Source: an uncultured Ruminococcus sp.
GTDB lineage: Bacteria; Bacillota; Clostridia; Oscillospirales; Acutalibacteraceae
Reading direction: 5' to 3'
DNA length: 64,000 bases
Assembly (NCBI GenBank): GCA_902800005.1
Contig: CADCCP010000010.1
Coordinates: 1-64,000 of the forward strand
Positions 1-8,711 of this stretch are shown in pieces (the stretch's first letter is position 1; each line of letters starts with the position of its first letter). The notes under the pieces were generated by a model. It did no database searches, was not told where the DNA came from, and saw only the letters and a program-made list of their open reading frames with translations. The position numbers and the translations under genes are program-made.

Positions 1-741
1 ATACTGCTGACCTATCACACTGCTTTTCTTTCTGACAAGGCTTTTTTGAGTAATCGCAGATACCTTTGCTTCATCACGGTAAGAAATAATCGTATCGAAA
101 ACATAATCCCCATAACTGTTATGAAGTGCTTCAATTACAGTTTTTGCGGAATTTGTACGCTTGTTGCACATTGTAATCAGCATACCCATAACATACTGCT
201 GTACATAGATAGTATTTTTGATACTCTGCAATACAGACAGAAGTTTATATACACCATCATATGCCCATATTTCAGCCTGTACGGGAATAAGCACCTTGTC
301 ACAGACTTTCAAGACACTTGACACAAGAAAGTCAAGGTTTGGTGGGCAGTCGATAATAATATAATCATATTTTTCAAAGAAACTGTCAGAGAACAAATCG
401 TCAAGAATAGTTATACTGTCTTTTTCTGCACTGAAACTTATAGAAAGACTGCTGTCTGACGGTATGTAGTCAACATTTTCAGTATCGGAGTGATGAACGG
501 CACATTCGATAGGCAGATTTGACTTTGAAACGGTACTGTCAATCAAATCCTTGATTGTAGGGCTGTCCTGTTCAGTATCGTATCCGAGCCAACGTGTCAA
601 ATCACCCTGACTGTCCATATCGACAAGCAGAACATTTTTACCCTTGAGAGCCAGTCCTGCACCGACATTGATAGCCGTTGTACTTTTCGCCACACCGCCT
701 TTTTGATTTGTGACGGCAATGATTGTTTTTGAATTACTCAT
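1..741 (-). CDS. ParA/Soj-type partition ATPase (3' end outside window)
   Basis: Deviant Walker A ATPase that would segregate or maintain a mobile element or plasmid-like DNA. The first residues read MSNSKTIIAVTNQKGGVAKST, with the ParA signature KGGVAKST near residue 14, a Walker A' stretch VLLVDMDSQGD near residue 41, and a Walker B-like YIIIDCPPN near residue 125. The start is the ATG at 741-739, preceded by AGGAGA about eight bases upstream. The reading frame stays open for 247 codons to the window edge, so the C-terminus is missing. It is divergent from the integrase at 966 and lies inside the element that ends at the tRNA fragment near 2065. ParA-type genes are common cargo of integrative conjugative elements and integrated plasmids. 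Identification as a ParA ATPase is firm; a role in element maintenance is inferred. Confidence 0.93.
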   Translation of the reverse strand, partial: MSNSKTIIAVTNQKGGVAKSTTAINVGAGLALKGKNVLLVDMDSQGDLTRWLGYDTEQDSPTIKDLIDSTVSKSNLPIECAVHHSDTENVDYIPSDSSLSISFSAEKDSITILDDLFSDSFFEKYDYIIIDCPPNLDFLVSSVLKVCDKVLIPVQAEIWAYDGVYKLLSVLQSIKNTIYVQQYVMGMLITMCNKRTNSAKTVIEALHNSYGDYVFDTIISYRDEAKVSAITQKSLVRKKSSVIGQQY

Positions 742-865
742 AATTGTAATCTCCTTAATTGTAAAAAAATGTATAAATAAAAAGCCGACACAACAGCCGA
801 CTTGATATTTCTTTTAAACTTGTTGAACAATAAATATTTAAACAACAGATTTATTTTTGTATATA

Positions 866-894
866 TTGCACTATAAATTTAATTGTGGTAAAAT
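866..894 (+). promoter_or_regulatory. Putative sigma-A promoter of the integrase
   Basis: TTGCAC at 866-871 and TAAAAT at 889-894 are separated by 17 bp and precede the integrase start by about 70 bp. An imperfect hairpin (918-945, TCTG/CAGA and AGCC/GGCT arms) lies between this promoter and the integrase ribosome site and may act as a leader attenuator. Confidence 0.55.
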
Positions 895-965
895 ACAATC
901 TCGTAAATAAAAAGCCAATCTGAACTTTCAGACAGGCTTTAAAAAAGAAAAAGGAGATTGATTTT

Positions 966-1922
966 ATGCCAATTTTGGACGAAAACTCGACATTTGGTGA
1001 ATGGGCTGATGTATGGGCAAAAAGAAAGGTAATCGGCAGAAACTATAAGTATGTCACAAGTATCTATAACTTTGTACATCATCTTGAAAGTATCAGTACA
1101 ATCCCGATTAACAAGGTGAGAAGTATGAACATTGAGGACATACTTATTGATTTATCGGGATACAATCCCAAAACCAAGAAGCCGTCATCTGAAAAACTTT
1201 TGAAGAATATCAGACAGACGGCAACTTCCATTTTTACATTCGCTATGAATAACTGTGATAACTTGCACCGCAATCCTGCCAAGACAGCGACTATTCCTGC
1301 AAATGCTACCAAAAAAGAAAGAACGCATATTTCTATGGAGGAGCAGTCACTTATTATGGAAACTCCGCACAGAGCAAGACTTTCAGAAATGATTATGTTA
1401 CTTTGCGGATTAAGAGCTGGAGAACTTATTGCACTTGAATGGAAAAACATTGACTTTGAAAATCGTGTTATCCATGTTTGCCAGTCTACCTACAACATCA
1501 ACAGTAACAAGTTGGGTATCAAACCGAAAACCAAAAACGGCAAGTCACGCAATGTCACCATACCGAACATACTCTACCAGTCGCTTTATACGGAGTATTT
1601 GAGAAAAAAGGGTAAAACAAATTTCGTGACAACGAAATCGGACGGAAGAAGTATGCAAACTCGTTCTTCATGGGAAAGAATGTGGCAGTCATACCTTAAA
1701 AAACTTGAAATATCATTTACACCGCACCAGTTAAGGCATACATACGCAACAATGCTTTATATGTCAGGAGTTGATGTGAAGTCGGCAAGTGAACTGTTAG
1801 GGCATTCAAGCATTGAGATTACAATGAAGATTTATACTCACTTGACGGAAGAAACCAAAGTTATATCTATTAGTAAATATGACCAATTTTTAAGCAATAA
1901 CTTTGAAAGAAATACCAAATAA
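966..1922 (+). CDS. Tyrosine-type integrase (phage/ICE family)
   Basis: Site-specific recombinase of 318 residues that would integrate and excise the element. An N-terminal SAM-like DNA-binding region occupies about residues 1-110. The catalytic domain shows the first catalytic Arg in GLRAGELIALEW, the HxLRH box in TPHQLRHTYATML, a later LGHSS motif with the second His, and the nucleophile Tyr in MKIYTHLT near the end. Length is usual for this family. AAAGGAG lies nine bases before the ATG. The gene is followed within about 120 bp by the 3' part of a tRNA gene on the same strand, the classic arrangement of an integrase beside its attachment site. With ParA upstream, this marks the right end of an integrated element whose body is left of the window. 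Confidence 0.95.
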   Translation: MPILDENSTFGEWADVWAKRKVIGRNYKYVTSIYNFVHHLESISTIPINKVRSMNIEDILIDLSGYNPKTKKPSSEKLLKNIRQTATSIFTFAMNNCDNLHRNPAKTATIPANATKKERTHISMEEQSLIMETPHRARLSEMIMLLCGLRAGELIALEWKNIDFENRVIHVCQSTYNINSNKLGIKPKTKNGKSRNVTIPNILYQSLYTEYLRKKGKTNFVTTKSDGRSMQTRSSWERMWQSYLKKLEISFTPHQLRHTYATMLYMSGVDVKSASELLGHSSIEITMKIYTHLTEETKVISISKYDQFLSNNFERNTK

Positions 1923-2030
1923 AATAATTTCTCTAACATAATGACAAACAGAATAATATGTGTTATAATATATTTTAGCACATATATTTTATGAGAAAGT
2001 TTCTGTCATTGTTGGTTTTTAGGTGTAAAT

Positions 2031-2065
2031 AGGATGGACGGGTTCAAGTCCCGTCACTCGCACCA
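2031..2065 (+). other. Attachment site: 3' fragment of a tRNA gene (tRNA-Leu-like)
   Basis: A T-arm (ACGGG, loop TTCAAGT, CCCGT), an acceptor 3' strand CACTCGC, discriminator A and encoded CCA end at 2065. The matching 5' acceptor strand GCGAGTG and the D and anticodon arms are absent upstream, so this is not a complete tRNA. CACTCGCACCA is typical of leucine tRNAs, but the isotype is inferred. The intact tRNA should sit at the other end of the element, outside the window. Confidence 0.8.
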
Positions 2066-2070
2066 ATTCA

Positions 2071-2101
2071 AAGACTGTATCGTTTTGATACAGTCTTTTT
2101 T
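2071..2101 (+). terminator. Rho-independent terminator of the original tRNA unit
   Basis: AAGACTGTATC pairs with GATACAGTCTT around a short T-rich loop and is followed by a run of T. It lies six bases after the encoded CCA, as expected for the terminator of the displaced tRNA gene. Confidence 0.85.
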
Positions 2102-2209
2102 GTAACTCTATGCTTTACTACACGGAATTGCATAACCATGATGAATTGCTTTGTACGAATTTTGCGGGATGTTTCTATGAATGTTTTTGGATACATAAAG
2201 TACGGGTAT

Positions 2210-2893
2210 TTACAGATATTTCTCTTTTAATTCTGCTTTATATTTGTAATATGTATTTCTTGCTATGCCTATCATACGGATACAATCAACATCTTTCAAA
2301 GAGCCGTTAAAGTCCTTTGAGAACTTCAATATATCCTGTTTGGCTTTTATGCTTTTTTTGGTAGTGACTTTTGTACCATAGGGACGACCTATTTGCTTGC
2401 CTTTTTGACGGGCAGTCTCGATCCCCTCTCTGGTTCTTTGATGCAGATCGGCTACCTCTTTTTCTGACTGTTCGAATGCGAGGACGATCTGTTCCTTCGC
2501 CAACTCCATAAGATACTCGTTTACTGCTTTCAGAATAATATCGGTCTTTGTTCCTGTCAGTGTAATGTTATTTGACAGGGCTTTTTTGTATGTAGCTGTG
2601 TTGATATGAGGCTCTTTCAGGAATACAAGCTCAACACCCTTATCAAACAACTCCTGATATATACGAAAACCCGTTTCGGCATTGCGGCTCATCCTCGAAA
2701 CACTGTCAAATATGATTGTATCACCTGTTTTTACGACCTTCAGCAGATATTCAAACATTTTCCTTCCTTCAGTCTTTGTACCTGTGTAAACTTCCTGTTT
2801 GATGACCGCTTCGGGACAGTATTTCAAAATGTTTCTGACCTGTCTTTCGATATTTTGTTTATTTGTCGATATGCGGCAGTAACCGTAAATCAT
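2210..2893 (-). CDS. Small serine recombinase (resolvase/invertase type)
   Basis: Serine site-specific recombinase of 227 residues. The N-terminal catalytic domain has YCRIST with the nucleophile Ser9, and DSVSRMSRN matching the conserved DRLSR-type block with catalytic arginines. A long helix (about 125-165) leads to a C-terminal helix-turn-helix (DVDCIRMIGIARNTYYKY), the usual resolvase layout. The start ATG at 2893-2891 is preferred because GGAGTG precedes it and homologues begin at MIYGYCRIST; a longer open frame to 2983 has no ribosome site. It stands just outside the tRNA attachment fragment, convergent with the integrase. It may belong to a second element at the same site or be a lone chromosomal recombinase. 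Confidence 0.9.
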   Translation of the reverse strand: MIYGYCRISTNKQNIERQVRNILKYCPEAVIKQEVYTGTKTEGRKMFEYLLKVVKTGDTIIFDSVSRMSRNAETGFRIYQELFDKGVELVFLKEPHINTATYKKALSNNITLTGTKTDIILKAVNEYLMELAKEQIVLAFEQSEKEVADLHQRTREGIETARQKGKQIGRPYGTKVTTKKSIKAKQDILKFSKDFNGSLKDVDCIRMIGIARNTYYKYKAELKEKYL

Positions 2894-3158
2894 TTTTATC
2901 ACTCCAAACTTGATGAATATGTATACTGATATTATATTATCTTTTTGGTCAAAAATCAAGCCTGTTTCTATACTATACATCAAATTATCATCCGCTCCGC
3001 AAGATGCATCTTTCTTTATATTTTAGGTTAAAGTCAACAATTTTTGTGACCGTTATATATACAAAAAGTAGATTTTAACCTGCTCCCTGTTGATTTTCTG
3101 CAAGACATATATTACAATCTTATTAACAAATTTTTATTTTTAAAGGAGATGACAGACC

Positions 3159-6100
3159 ATGTGGTCAAAACGCTTCAAATCTGCAATGGCAGTGCTTCTT
3201 GCGGGTTCCGTTATTGCAACGATACCTGCCGTATCCGCAAGTGCTGCCGTAACTGCAAATGCGGCTTCCGTTTTATCGGCAACCGCCTCTCAAAACGATT
3301 GGTATTACAGTGTCGTACCCTCTGCCACCCTTACTGAAGGAGAGTATGTATTCTATAATACCGCTACCAAGACCATTATGACCGACACCCTCGATGTCAA
3401 CAACCATTCCTTCCCCTCCTACAAGACCGGCGGTTTCAGCTACTATACTTCCGAAACTAATGTACCAAAAGAATTCCGCTACAAGATCAAGTCTGCCGGC
3501 AACGGCTCTTACTACATCATCAACTCTGACGGTCTTTATCTTGACATAGTCAGATACGGCAATTTGAAATTTACTTCAACGCCTTCTCCTCTTGAATTTG
3601 AGGCAGTTAACGGCGACTATGCTCAGTTCATTATCAAGAAAAAGGTCAATGACCAGTATTATGCTATCTCTATGTACAGTAATGAATGGTTCACTGTACA
3701 TGACTATGATGGCGATAAAGGGCAAGTTCTTGTTCCCATGAAATATGATAAGGATCATATCACTTTACAGGGTACGAAACTCTCTGACTACAATATCCAA
3801 GATTACGACAAAGACAGGGAATTCACTCCGAAAAGAGATGGTGATACCTATGATTTCTCCCGTAATGAACTCAAAATGGCTTTCGGCTTCTCTAACCGTA
3901 TCGCTACGGGTATATGGGCAACTCCGGGCGAAACTCTCAAAATTTATGTTCAGGCTGACGGCACCGATCCCGTACCAAGACTTTTGTTCACTCAGCATAT
4001 CTCCAAAGGCTCTGAAATAAGAGAAATTTCTCTTAAAAGAGGTTTGAATACCATCACCGTCCCGACTTTATACAGCGATTTCAGCAGCTATGAAACTCCC
4101 ACCGAACCCGGCGGCTGTATCTATATCGTAAACCCCTATACTGAAACCGAACAAAGCAGCAATGTCAAGGTATACATTGAGGGCGGTGACAAAGTTCCTG
4201 TGTTCCGCAAGGGCGACAATGTAAGAGATTTCATCACAGAACTTAAAGACTACTATGCTAAATATCAGGCAGGTCAGAAAGGCTATCACAATGTTGTCGA
4301 GCTTACCTCAAAGCATACTCTCTTTACCCTCACTCTGACAAGAGTATATGAAGGCTATGTTACAAACGGTCTTGATCCCCAGGCAGCTTCTGAAGCATGG
4401 GATGCCTATATGGAAAGACTCTTTGAGTTCGGCGGTCTTACCCCCGAACAGTACAATACACTTATGCTACCCATCAAGATAAATCAGCCTTACGGCGGTG
4501 CTTATGCATCAGGTTACGGCTTCATGGGTATACAGGACGGAGATATGTCTGCTGCTGCCCTCACTGCTTCAAGGCGTGGCTGGGGCTACTCACATGAAAC
4601 AGGTCATATCCTTGATGTAGCCGGAAGATGCTATGCAGAAGTTACAAATAATATGTGGGCTATGAGCTACGGTATTCCAAATGAAACTTTATATGATATT
4701 GCTATCCCGAAAAGAGCCTCTGAAATGACTCCCCTCGCTCAGAATGAGACAAACTCACTCTGGCAGACAAGCCCCTCAACTAATTTCTGGACACTCAGTA
4801 TGTTCTGGGATCTCGAAGTGTATCATAACGGTTACTGGGCTGAACTTGACACCATGTTCAGAAAAGGCACCTGCGGAAATTCTGCCATTGACAATTATGT
4901 CAATAATATGTCAGTTGCCGAAAAGGTCGCTGTATATTCTTCAAAGATCGTCGGTATAGACCTCACCTACTACTTCAAGAGATACGGCTATCTTACAGAT
5001 ACATCTGTCAGCTATAAGAATGCCATAACTGCTCTTTCTCTCAGCAAGTTACAGCCTAAATTCTGGTATTATGATGACTATGCCTACAATATGCCCCTCA
5101 ATACAAATATCGGCATAACGGGTACTGTTGAGGCTTCCTGTGACAAGTCCTCAAAATCCATCTACTTCACGATCTCCGACAGCTATAAAGATGCACATCT
5201 CGGCTTTGAGATAATCAAAGACGGCAAGGTCATAGACTTCACATGGGACTACAGATATATCACAGAGGATTCGGGTGACTATACCGTAAATGCTTATGAC
5301 CGTTCTCTGAACGTCTACAAGACCATTACTTTCAACTATTCCTACAATCCTCAGCAGTTTATGGCACACTGCGGAAACAGCTATTACAGTTCTATCAAAC
5401 AGGCTGTTGATGCTGCTCCCGACGGCGGTATCATTTATATCGACAAAACCGCTTCCATTGAGGAACAGGTAGTTATAGACGGAAAATCCGTCACTATCAT
5501 GCCCTATGACAAAAATAAGAAGATCGTTGTCTACAACCATACGGGTACTGATCCCTTTATCATCAAGAACGGCGGTTCTCTTACCATCAAGACCGATTCC
5601 GATAAAGATGATATGTTCGTATTTGACGGTCAGAAACAGAATTATGCAAGGGCATTCACTCTCTCCGATAACTCCTCACTCACTCTCGGAAAAGGCGTTA
5701 CTTTGAGACGTTTCTATATGAATAATGCAGGTGCTGCTGTCTACTGTTCAGGCTCTAAGTTAAACCTCAAAGGCTGTATCATTGAATACAATTCCTCCAC
5801 ATATGCAACTTTGTGGATAGGCGGCGGTTCTGTACTCAACTCTTCCGACAACACCATTTTCCGTCAGAATCGTACAGATTACTCAAGCTCTGCATTCTAC
5901 ACCTATGACGGCAACGACAAGGCTTATATCAAAGATACCGTCATGTACAAGAATTTCAGTGTACATCCTTCGACAGGCTCTACTATCTATGTAAGAGGCG
6001 GCTATGTTTCCATCGGAAACGGCACTTCGATCTACTCAAACATCTCCGACTGGTATAACCTCCAAACCGTGTTTATCAGAAAGGACGGAAAAGTCGAATT

Positions 6101-7264
6101 CTCCGGTAAACTCGATATTACCGATATGGTAACGACTGAGGAAAAACTCTCTATCAATCCGCAGGTTTCAGGTGTCCTCAACATCAGGACTGCACCCTCA
6201 TTTACAGGTGTCGGAAATGTTGTTGCTGTTCCCACGTCAGGCTCTTTCCCCAAGAGTATCACCAATGTCGTCAAGTACAACCACAACATATACAGCATTA
6301 TAAATAAAACCGATTCTCTTGTTATAGCCGACATAATGCCTCTCCAGAACAACTCAAGAATATCTGCAACTTCCGTTGATCTGGGCAAGTCTGTTACGGT
6401 AAAGGCTGTTGCCGCAGGTGGTGACGGTAATTACACCTATGCTTTCTACTACAAAAAGGCTTCCGATACAAAGTGGACTACAAAACAGGATTTCAAATCT
6501 AATGCAACCGTTTCTGTAACCCCAGCTGACGAGGGTAAGTACAATATTTGTGTAAAGGTCAAGGACGGTACGGGTGCTGTTGAAAAGAAATATCTAATGC
6601 AACCGTTTCTGTAACCCCAGCTGACGAGGGTAAGTACAATATTTGTGTAAAGGTCAAGGACGGTACGGGTGCTGTTGAAAAGAAATATTTCGATGTCACT
6701 GTGAAGAAAGTGGCTCTTGCACTCAATGCATCAGTTTCCCCAAGTAAGATACTTCTGGGCAGCACCTTCACTGCAAAAGCCTCTGCAACAGGCGGTACAG
6801 GTTCTTATACCTACGCTTTCTACTACAAGCAGAAATCCCAGACTAAGTGGACTACAAAACAGGATTTCAAAACCAATAATTCTGTATCTATAAAGCCCGC
6901 AAAGGCTACAGGTTATGATGTATGCGTGAAGGTAAAGGATAAATCAGGCACAGTTGTAAAGAAATATTTCACCGTGAATGTGACAACTCCTCTTTCAATA
7001 AAGGCTGACATACCCGCTGATGCAAAACTCGGAATCAGTGTTCCCATAAAGATCACTGCAACGGGCGGTACACCTCCCTATAAATATGCCGTATACTACA
7101 AAAAGACCAGCGACACAAAATGGATCACAAAACAGGATTTCTTATCAACGACCAGCACAAGCATAAAACCCGTAAAAAATGCTGAATATGAGATATGCAT
7201 AAAAGTAAAGGACAGCACAGGCACTGTTGCTAAAAAATACTTCTATGTGAAGGTTTCCAAGTAA
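3159..7264 (+). pseudogene. Secreted M60-family (enhancin-like) zinc metallopeptidase, frameshifted by a 95-bp tandem duplication
   Basis: Large secreted gluzincin-type peptidase likely to act on glycoproteins such as mucin. AAAGGAG precedes the ATG at 3159. Residues 1-30 form a signal peptide ending in VSASA. The M60 core carries HETGH (His479, Glu480, His483), with an acidic residue in the following AEVTNNMW block as probable third ligand. About residues 725-1040 look like a parallel beta-helix (many short G/N/D-turn strands), followed by Ig-like repeats with the motif YAFYYKK..TKW.TKQDF. The first frame stops at 6614 after 1151 residues because bases 6497-6591 are repeated directly at 6592-6686; 95 is not a multiple of three. 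Removing one copy joins the frames into one protein of about 1336 residues ending at 7264 with three complete Ig-like repeats. The truncated product keeps the catalytic domain but loses its repeat tail. Confidence 0.88.
6497..6688 (+). repeat. 95-bp exact tandem duplication inside the M60 gene
   Basis: Bases 6497-6593 are identical to 6592-6688 (97 bp of identity at an offset of 95, with a 2-bp AT shared at the junction). Perfect identity means the event is recent, or an assembly artefact. It lies in the first Ig-like repeat and moves the reading frame. Confidence 0.97.
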
Positions 7265-7284
7265 TCCGATAAAACCCCAAACAT

Positions 7285-7324
7285 AAAAAATCCTCCGTTC
7301 TCAACTGAACGGGGGATTTTTTTC
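7285..7324. terminator. Bidirectional terminator between the M60 gene and dusB
   Basis: AATCCTCCGTTC pairs with GAACGGGGGATT (one G-T wobble) around a six-base loop. It has an A-run before and a T-run after, so it can serve both convergent genes. Confidence 0.85.
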
Positions 7325-8279
7325 AATTCAACGCTTCTTTGCAAAGTTCTATTAAATCATCAAGTGTATTAAGAGTGCCTGCCCTTTTCCTGAGAGATGC
7401 CGCCCCATGTATGCCTTTGAAATACCATGCAGCGTGTTTTCGAGCCTCTTTCATGCCGATGTATTCACCCTTGTATTCACAGAGTTTTTCTATATGCCTT
7501 AATAATACACTTATCCTCTCCTCATTTGATACGGGAAAAGTCGGTCTGTCATGACCGAGAAGCATGGCAATCTCCTGAAATATAAACGGATTTCCCAACG
7601 CCCCCCTGCCTATCATGATGAGATCGCAATCAGTTTGTTCAAACATCTTTGCGGCAAGCTCCGCACTCGTTACATCGCCGTTACCGATGACGGGTATCTT
7701 TACAGCCTGCTTGACTTTTTTGATAATATCCCAATCGGCAGGCGGCATATATTGCTGTTGTCTTGTTCTGCCGTGAACGGTAACGGCACTTGCACCTGCC
7801 TGTTCGCATATTTTGGCGATCTCGACAGCATTTACGGAGTTATCGTCCCAACCCTTTCTTATCTTGACGGTGACAGGTATATCAACGGCTTTTGAAACAG
7901 CTTTTACTATCTCTCCGCACAGGTCGGGTTCTTTCATTAGAGCCGCTCCCGAATGATTCGAAGCTATCTTCGGTGCGGGACACCCCATGTTTATATCTAT
8001 AATATCGGGTTTGTACTTCATGGATATTTCAGCCGCCTTTGCCATGACATCAGGCTCATATCCGAAAAGCTGTATTGCTGCAGGTCTCTCTTTATCCGAC
8101 ATTTCAAGCAATTCAAGCGACTTGTCATTATTATATGTAATGCCCTTTGCACTGACCATCTCTCCGACTACATAAGCTGCACCGAATTCAACACACAATT
8201 CTCTGAAAGCCCTGTCTGCAACTCCCGCCATCGGAGCAAGTGCCGCAAATCCCTTTATCTCAACATTCCCTATCTTCAT
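7323..8279 (-). CDS. dusB: tRNA-dihydrouridine synthase (DusB type)
   Basis: FMN-dependent enzyme of 318 residues that reduces uridine to dihydrouridine in tRNA D-loops. The start MKIGNVEIKGFAALAPMAGV is typical of DusB. The substrate-site block NMGCPAPKI carries the catalytic Cys (near residue 99); KIRKGW and VHGRTR follow, and GNGDV plus IGRGALGNPF form the FMN phosphate site. The length matches the family. It is the last gene on its strand before the convergent terminator near 7300, and its upstream side faces the palindrome cassette at 8330-8711. Confidence 0.96.
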   Translation of the reverse strand: MKIGNVEIKGFAALAPMAGVADRAFRELCVEFGAAYVVGEMVSAKGITYNNDKSLELLEMSDKERPAAIQLFGYEPDVMAKAAEISMKYKPDIIDINMGCPAPKIASNHSGAALMKEPDLCGEIVKAVSKAVDIPVTVKIRKGWDDNSVNAVEIAKICEQAGASAVTVHGRTRQQQYMPPADWDIIKKVKQAVKIPVIGNGDVTSAELAAKMFEQTDCDLIMIGRGALGNPFIFQEIAMLLGHDRPTFPVSNEERISVLLRHIEKLCEYKGEYIGMKEARKHAAWYFKGIHGAASLRKRAGTLNTLDDLIELCKEALN

Positions 8280-8296
8280 AAAATACCCCTTTACAA

Positions 8297-8329
8297 TTCA
8301 TAATTAATAATGCATAATGCATAATTATG
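8297..8329. repeat. Heptanucleotide tandem repeat (ATAA class)
   Basis: Units TTCATAA, TTAATAA, TGCATAA, TGCATAA and TTATG run head to tail in exact 7-bp register immediately upstream of dusB, at the left edge of the palindrome cassette. Confidence 0.85.
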
Positions 8330-8343
8330 TGAAATCGACTTCA
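8330..8343. repeat. Outer palindrome of the cassette (left)
   Basis: TGAAATCGACTTCA is palindromic at six of seven pairs around a central TCGA. It mirrors the degenerate palindrome at 8694-8711. Confidence 0.65.
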
Positions 8344-8364
8344 TATTTTTAACCTGTAAGTTGT

Positions 8365-8446
8365 TGTGGTGGGTTATATATACCTTTCAAATAAAAAGTG
8401 AAAAAATATATAAAAAGTATTGAACAACCTACCACAACCCACCACA
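8365..8446. repeat. Long inverted repeat A
   Basis: TGTGGTGGGTT (8365-8375) is perfectly complementary to AACCCACCACA (8436-8446) across a 60-bp AT-rich interior that contains TATACCTTTC near the left arm and AGTATT near the right. The C-rich side holds two near-direct copies of C(C)YACCACA. The layout is shared with inverted repeat B at 8571-8670. Confidence 0.85.
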
Positions 8447-8447
8447 G

Positions 8448-8460
8448 TTCTTTTAAAGAA
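8448..8460. repeat. Flanking palindrome TTCTTTTAAAGAA (left)
   Basis: A near-perfect palindrome centred about 23.5 bp from the first TCGA palindrome. An almost identical copy lies at 8556-8570 at the same distance on the other side. Confidence 0.8.
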
Positions 8461-8468
8461 TTATAGAA

Positions 8469-8549
8469 TGTTGAATCGATTGAACATTTTTGAAAGTCGA
8501 CTTTCCATTTTGCACAGTCGACTGTGCATTTTTGCAATCGATTGCAAAA
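8469..8549. repeat. Array of four TCGA-centred palindromes at 20-21 bp spacing
   Basis: TGTTGAATCGATTGAACA (8469-8486, one mismatched pair), GAAAGTCGACTTTC (8492-8505, perfect), TGCACAGTCGACTGTGCA (8511-8528, perfect) and TTTTGCAATCGATTGCAAAA (8530-8549, perfect). Centres fall at 8477.5, 8498.5, 8519.5 and 8539.5, so spacing is 21, 21 and 20 bp. All share a core of A(A/G)TCGA(C/T)T, while the outer bases differ but stay self-complementary. Confidence 0.95.
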
Positions 8550-8555
8550 TTTATA

Positions 8556-8570
8556 TTTCTTTTAAAGAAA
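8556..8570. repeat. Flanking palindrome TTTCTTTTAAAGAAA (right)
   Basis: Mirror partner of 8448-8460, centred about 23.5 bp beyond the last TCGA palindrome. Confidence 0.8.
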
Positions 8571-8670
8571 GGTGTAGGGTTGTGTAGGCTTTACTATACC
8601 TTTCTGTATAAAAAAATCAAAACCGAAAAATATAAAAAAAGTATTATACGACCCTACACTACCCTACACC
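8571..8670. repeat. Long inverted repeat B
   Basis: GGTGTAGGGT (8571-8580) pairs perfectly with ACCCTACACC (8661-8670). The interior again carries TATACCTTTC near the left arm and AGTATT near the right, and each arm again contains two near-direct copies (CCCTACACTA then CCCTACACCA). It is a diverged paralogue of repeat A with different but compensating arm sequences. Confidence 0.85.
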
Positions 8671-8693
8671 ATGTGAATAAAGAATTATAAAAA

Positions 8694-8711
8694 TGTCAAG
8701 TAGACTTTACA
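8694..8711. repeat. Outer palindrome of the cassette (right)
   Basis: TGTCAAGTAGACTTTACA is palindromic at seven of nine pairs, with core TAGA in place of TCGA. It mirrors the left outer palindrome. Confidence 0.55.

Noticed and set aside
46..321. A 91-codon ORF at the left end
   Set aside because: Antisense shadow of the ParA gene, which continues past the window edge.
2011..2065. Complete tRNA gene at the integrase 3' side
   Set aside because: Only the T-arm and 3' acceptor strand are present. No 5' acceptor GCGAGTG, D-arm or anticodon arm is found upstream, so it is a fragment.
3025..3081. Operator for the M60 gene formed by AGGTTAAA and TTTAACCT
   Set aside because: Arms of only 8 bp, 41 bp apart, in AT-rich DNA are expected by chance.
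8349..8690. Two small overlapping ORFs of 62 and 66 codons across the palindrome cassette
   Set aside because: They read through the inverted repeats and palindromes. The apparent 7-residue repeat (KCTVDCA, KWKVDFQ, KCSIDST) is a by-product of the 21-bp palindrome spacing, and no ribosome site is present.
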